8,224 nt of DNA. Source: Chloroflexota bacterium (GTDB lineage: Bacteria > Chloroflexota > Dehalococcoidia > Dehalococcoidales > UBA3254). The stretch's first letter is position 1. Every line of letters starts with the position of its first letter. The notes below the pieces were generated by a model. That model was not told the DNA's origin, did no database searches, and worked only from the letters and a program-made list of their open reading frames with translations. Below, one piece after another: positions 5,807 through 8,224 of the stretch. The position numbers and the translations under genes were made by a program. The stretch covers positions 1-8,224 of the forward strand of contig JAGDMY010000053.1 in NCBI GenBank assembly GCA_017860765.1. Direction: 5' to 3'.

Positions 5807-8224
5807 ATGCTGAAAAACTATGCAGAAAAGCGCCATTTTGAGCGTACTCCTGAACCATCTCCCGGGGTCCAATCAGGCCAGGGGCCGCTGGTCTTTGTTG
5901 TCCAGAAACACTCCGCCCGCCGGCTGCATTATGACCTGCGCTTGGAGGTTGAAGGGGTCTTGAAATCCTGGGCAGTCCCCCAGGGCCCTTCCCTGGACCC
6001 CAAAGTCAAGCGTTTGGCAGTGATGGTCGAGGACCACCCCATCGAATACCAGTCCTTTGAAGGCATTATTCCCGAGGGAGAATACGGGGCCGGACAGGTA
6101 ATTGTCTGGGACCGGGGTTTTTATTTTCCCGAAGAAGAAGGAAAAGTATTTTCCGGAGAGCGAAACCTGGCGGAGCAGGTCGTCCAGAGGGGACTGGCAG
6201 AGGGGAAACTTTCCTTAAATTTGCACGGCACCAGGCTCAAAGGGTCCTGGGCGCTGGTCAAGATGAAGAACACCAAAAACGATTGGTTGCTGATTAAACA
6301 CCAGGATGAGTTCGCCGACCCTGGAATCGACATACTGGAAAGTGGCAATTCGGTAATATCGGGACTGAGCATCCAGGACTTGAAGGAAGGACGCACTTCC
6401 CGCCAGGTGGACGCCAAGGAGCTGGAAAAGATACTCGGCGCCAGGCAGGCCCGTTTTCCTGATTCGCTGGGTCCGATGATGGCCTCTCTGACTCAAAAGC
6501 CGTTTTCCGACCCGGCATGGATTTTCGAACCCAAGCTGGACGGCTTTCGAATTCTCTCCTTTATCGATCACGGAGAAGTTAAATTAATGTCCCGGAACCA
6601 GCTGGTGGTGTCTCACAAGTACCCGGAGATAGTTGAAAGCCTGAAAAAGCAAGCGGCCGGCCAGTTGGTGATGGATGGAGAGGTGGTAGCCCTGGATAAG
6701 GATGGCCGTTCCTGTTTTCAGTGTCTTCAGGATCACTGGCAGCGCGGCGACGATCGCTACGGCAGCCAGGACCGTATAGAGAGTTCCATAGTCTACTACG
6801 TTTTCGATATCCTTTACCTGAACGGGTTCAGTCTCATGGATGTCCCCTTGCGGGAAAGAAAGGGCTTGCTGGCCCGGGCGTTCTCGCCGTCCGGAAACGT
6901 GCGGCTGGTCGAATTCTTTGAAAAAGATGGGTTAACTCTTTATGAAGCTTCGGTAAAAATGGGGCTGGAGGGTGTTATGGCCAAGCGTGAAGATAGCGTG
7001 TATGAATCCGGGCGCCGCTCTGCGAACTGGCTTAAAATCAAAGCTACCCGCAGCGATGAGTTTGTTATCGGAGGATTTACCCGGGGTGCGGGAAACCGGG
7101 CAGATAGTCTGGGCGCCCTGCTTTTAGGAAACTACGACGACAAAGGCCAGCTGGTTTTTGCCGGACATGTGGGAACGGGTTTCAATGAGAAGTCCCTGGC
7201 AGAACTGCGGCGGCGCCTCGAGGCGCTCAAGACCGAAAGATCCCCCTTCCTGAATGCACCCCGCTCCAGGGAGCCGGCCACCTGGGTGAAGCCCGAACTG
7301 GTTGCCGAAGTGAAGTTTGCCGAGAGGACTCAAGAGGGCCTTCTGCGGGCTCCGGTTTTTCTGCGTCTGCGTGAAGATAAAGCGGCTGCTGAAGTTCAAC
7401 TAAACGAGACTGCCTCCGGGAAGGGTGAGAAAGACCCCCCTCCCCGGTCCAGCCTCGAAAAAATAATTGAACAATTTGAGAAGGGGCCGGAAAATTTGGA
7501 GGTAGAATTCGGGGCGGACCGGATATCTTTCAGCAACCTGGGTAAAGCCCTCTGGCCTGCGGTCGGCAAGCACAGGGCAGTTACCAAACGCGATTTGCTG
7601 ATCTATCTGGCCAGGATCTCACCCTACCTGCTGCCTCATCTTCAAGACCGTCCGCTTACCCTTACCCGCTATCCCAACGGAATTCACGGGGAGCACTTTT
7701 TTCAGAAACACTGGTCCGGTCCGCTGCCCGGCTTTGTGAAGACCTACGTCCTTTCCGAACATGAGTCCGGGACGCACGAATACCTGGTCTGCGACAATCT
7801 GGCCACATTGCTCTGGTTGGGACAAATGGCCAATATTGACCTGCATACCTGGTTCTCCCGCATCACGCCGGGGCCCATTGCGGGGAGCTCAGTGCAAAAG
7901 GCCGGGGCGACGCCCGATTTCTTTTCGCAGTACCCGGATTTCATCATCTTTGATATTGATCCTTATATCTATTCCGGACATGAGCCGGCGGGAGCGGAGC
8001 CGGAATTAAATCCGCGGGCTTTTAAAAAGACCTGCCAGGTAGCCCAATGGCTAAAAGATACCCTGGATGGTCTCTCTGTAGACTCCTTTATCAAAACGTC
8101 AGGGCGGACGGGCCTGCATATCTACGTTCCCCTTGTCCGTCATTTTGATTTTTCCGCGGTTCATTCCGCAGCCAAAACTCTGGCAACCTATATGTTTCAG
8201 AACCATCCTCAGGACATTACCATA
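5807..8224 (+). CDS. ligD: LigD, multidomain NHEJ ligase (PE-LIG-POL), 3' end cut by window
   Basis: 806 codons are open to the window end. Residues 1-170 are the 3'-phosphoesterase: FVVQKHSARRLHYDLRLE gives H35, H41, D43 and R45, with H77 and Y81 in EDHPIEY. These have the spacing of the Pseudomonas aeruginosa LigD residues H42, H48, D50, R52, H84 and Y88. Residues ~222-535 are the ATP-dependent ligase: motif I KLDGFR with nucleotidylated K243, motif III DGEVVA (E292), YYVFDILYLNG, motif IV EGVMAKR and motif V NWLKIK (K410, K412). After a charged, proline-containing linker, residues ~565 onward are the primase-like polymerase: RYPNG, HFFQKH (H635), FDIDP with metal ligands D716 and D718, and KTSGRTGLHIYVPL. 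The third catalytic aspartate should lie at or just past the window end. ATG 5807 is chosen because GGAAGAGG (5793-5800) is 6 nt upstream; in-frame ATG 5783 lies inside the palindrome and lacks a ribosome binding site. Confidence 0.95.
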   Translation, partial: MLKNYAEKRHFERTPEPSPGVQSGQGPLVFVVQKHSARRLHYDLRLEVEGVLKSWAVPQGPSLDPKVKRLAVMVEDHPIEYQSFEGIIPEGEYGAGQVIVWDRGFYFPEEEGKVFSGERNLAEQVVQRGLAEGKLSLNLHGTRLKGSWALVKMKNTKNDWLLIKHQDEFADPGIDILESGNSVISGLSIQDLKEGRTSRQVDAKELEKILGARQARFPDSLGPMMASLTQKPFSDPAWIFEPKLDGFRILSFIDHGEVKLMSRNQLVVSHKYPEIVESLKKQAAGQLVMDGEVVALDKDGRSCFQCLQDHWQRGDDRYGSQDRIESSIVYYVFDILYLNGFSLMDVPLRERKGLLARAFSPSGNVRLVEFFEKDGLTLYEASVKMGLEGVMAKREDSVYESGRRSANWLKIKATRSDEFVIGGFTRGAGNRADSLGALLLGNYDDKGQLVFAGHVGTGFNEKSLAELRRRLEALKTERSPFLNAPRSREPATWVKPELVAEVKFAERTQEGLLRAPVFLRLREDKAAAEVQLNETASGKGEKDPPPRSSLEKIIEQFEKGPENLEVEFGADRISFSNLGKALWPAVGKHRAVTKRDLLIYLARISPYLLPHLQDRPLTLTRYPNGIHGEHFFQKHWSGPLPGFVKTYVLSEHESGTHEYLVCDNLATLLWLGQMANIDLHTWFSRITPGPIAGSSVQKAGATPDFFSQYPDFIIFDIDPYIYSGHEPAGAEPELNPRAFKKTCQVAQWLKDTLDGLSVDSFIKTSGRTGLHIYVPLVRHFDFSAVHSAAKTLATYMFQNHPQDITI

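Noticed and set aside
6121..7399. Several minus- and plus-strand frames of 60-120 codons within ligD
   Set aside because: The ligD frame is continuous here and contains all expected ligase motifs, so these are shadows.
1..8224. CRISPR array, tRNA, rRNA, insertion sequence or prophage genes
   Set aside because: I saw no regularly spaced repeats, cloverleaf, transposase motifs or terminal inverted repeats with target duplications.

Overview
The window reads as ordinary bacterial chromosome, about half G+C, densely packed and with strong GGAGG-type ribosome binding sites. Cysteine-rich DUF3795- and DUF2769-like proteins, an AbrB-type regulator and a Ku/LigD repair pair suggest an anaerobic, possibly spore-forming member of the Bacillota (Clostridia, Peptococcaceae-like). 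This is inference from gene content only; no rRNA or taxonomic marker gene is present.

Layout. Positions 1-181 hold no clear gene but contain two interlocking stem-loop sequences and a possible 22-codon ORF. A cysteine-rich DUF3795-type protein follows (182-631). A sigma-A-like promoter overlaid by nested inverted repeats (668-717) then leads a four-gene operon: an AbrB-type regulator (748-999), an ABC exporter ATPase (1041-1967) and two paralogous ABC-2 type permeases (1964-2722 and 2719-3459). The last three genes are linked by ATGA overlaps. A small twin-motif cysteine protein, DUF2769-like (3583-3906), comes next.

The right half is a bacterial non-homologous end-joining (NHEJ) locus. It holds ku (4020-4814), a DUF72/YecE-like gene on the opposite strand (4839-5738), and a multidomain ligD (from 5807, cut by the window end at 8224). 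ku and ligD are read in the same direction and the DUF72 gene is inverted between them: convergent with ku and divergent from ligD. The 68-bp divergent spacer carries a perfect 20-bp palindrome containing a TATGAT -10-like hexamer on each strand, a candidate shared operator or promoter.

How the genes work together. Ku binds broken DNA ends and recruits LigD. The phosphoesterase, ligase and polymerase domains of LigD (in the order PE-LIG-POL) trim, fill and seal the ends. The AbrB-ABC genes look like a self-regulated exporter of unknown substrate, with no visible functional link to NHEJ. I found no CRISPR array, tRNA, rRNA, insertion sequence or phage gene. The NHEJ system is a known type; the less ordinary points are the two palindromic regulatory regions, the duplicated cysteine motif in the DUF2769-like protein, the inverted DUF72 gene and an insertion in the LigD polymerase domain.
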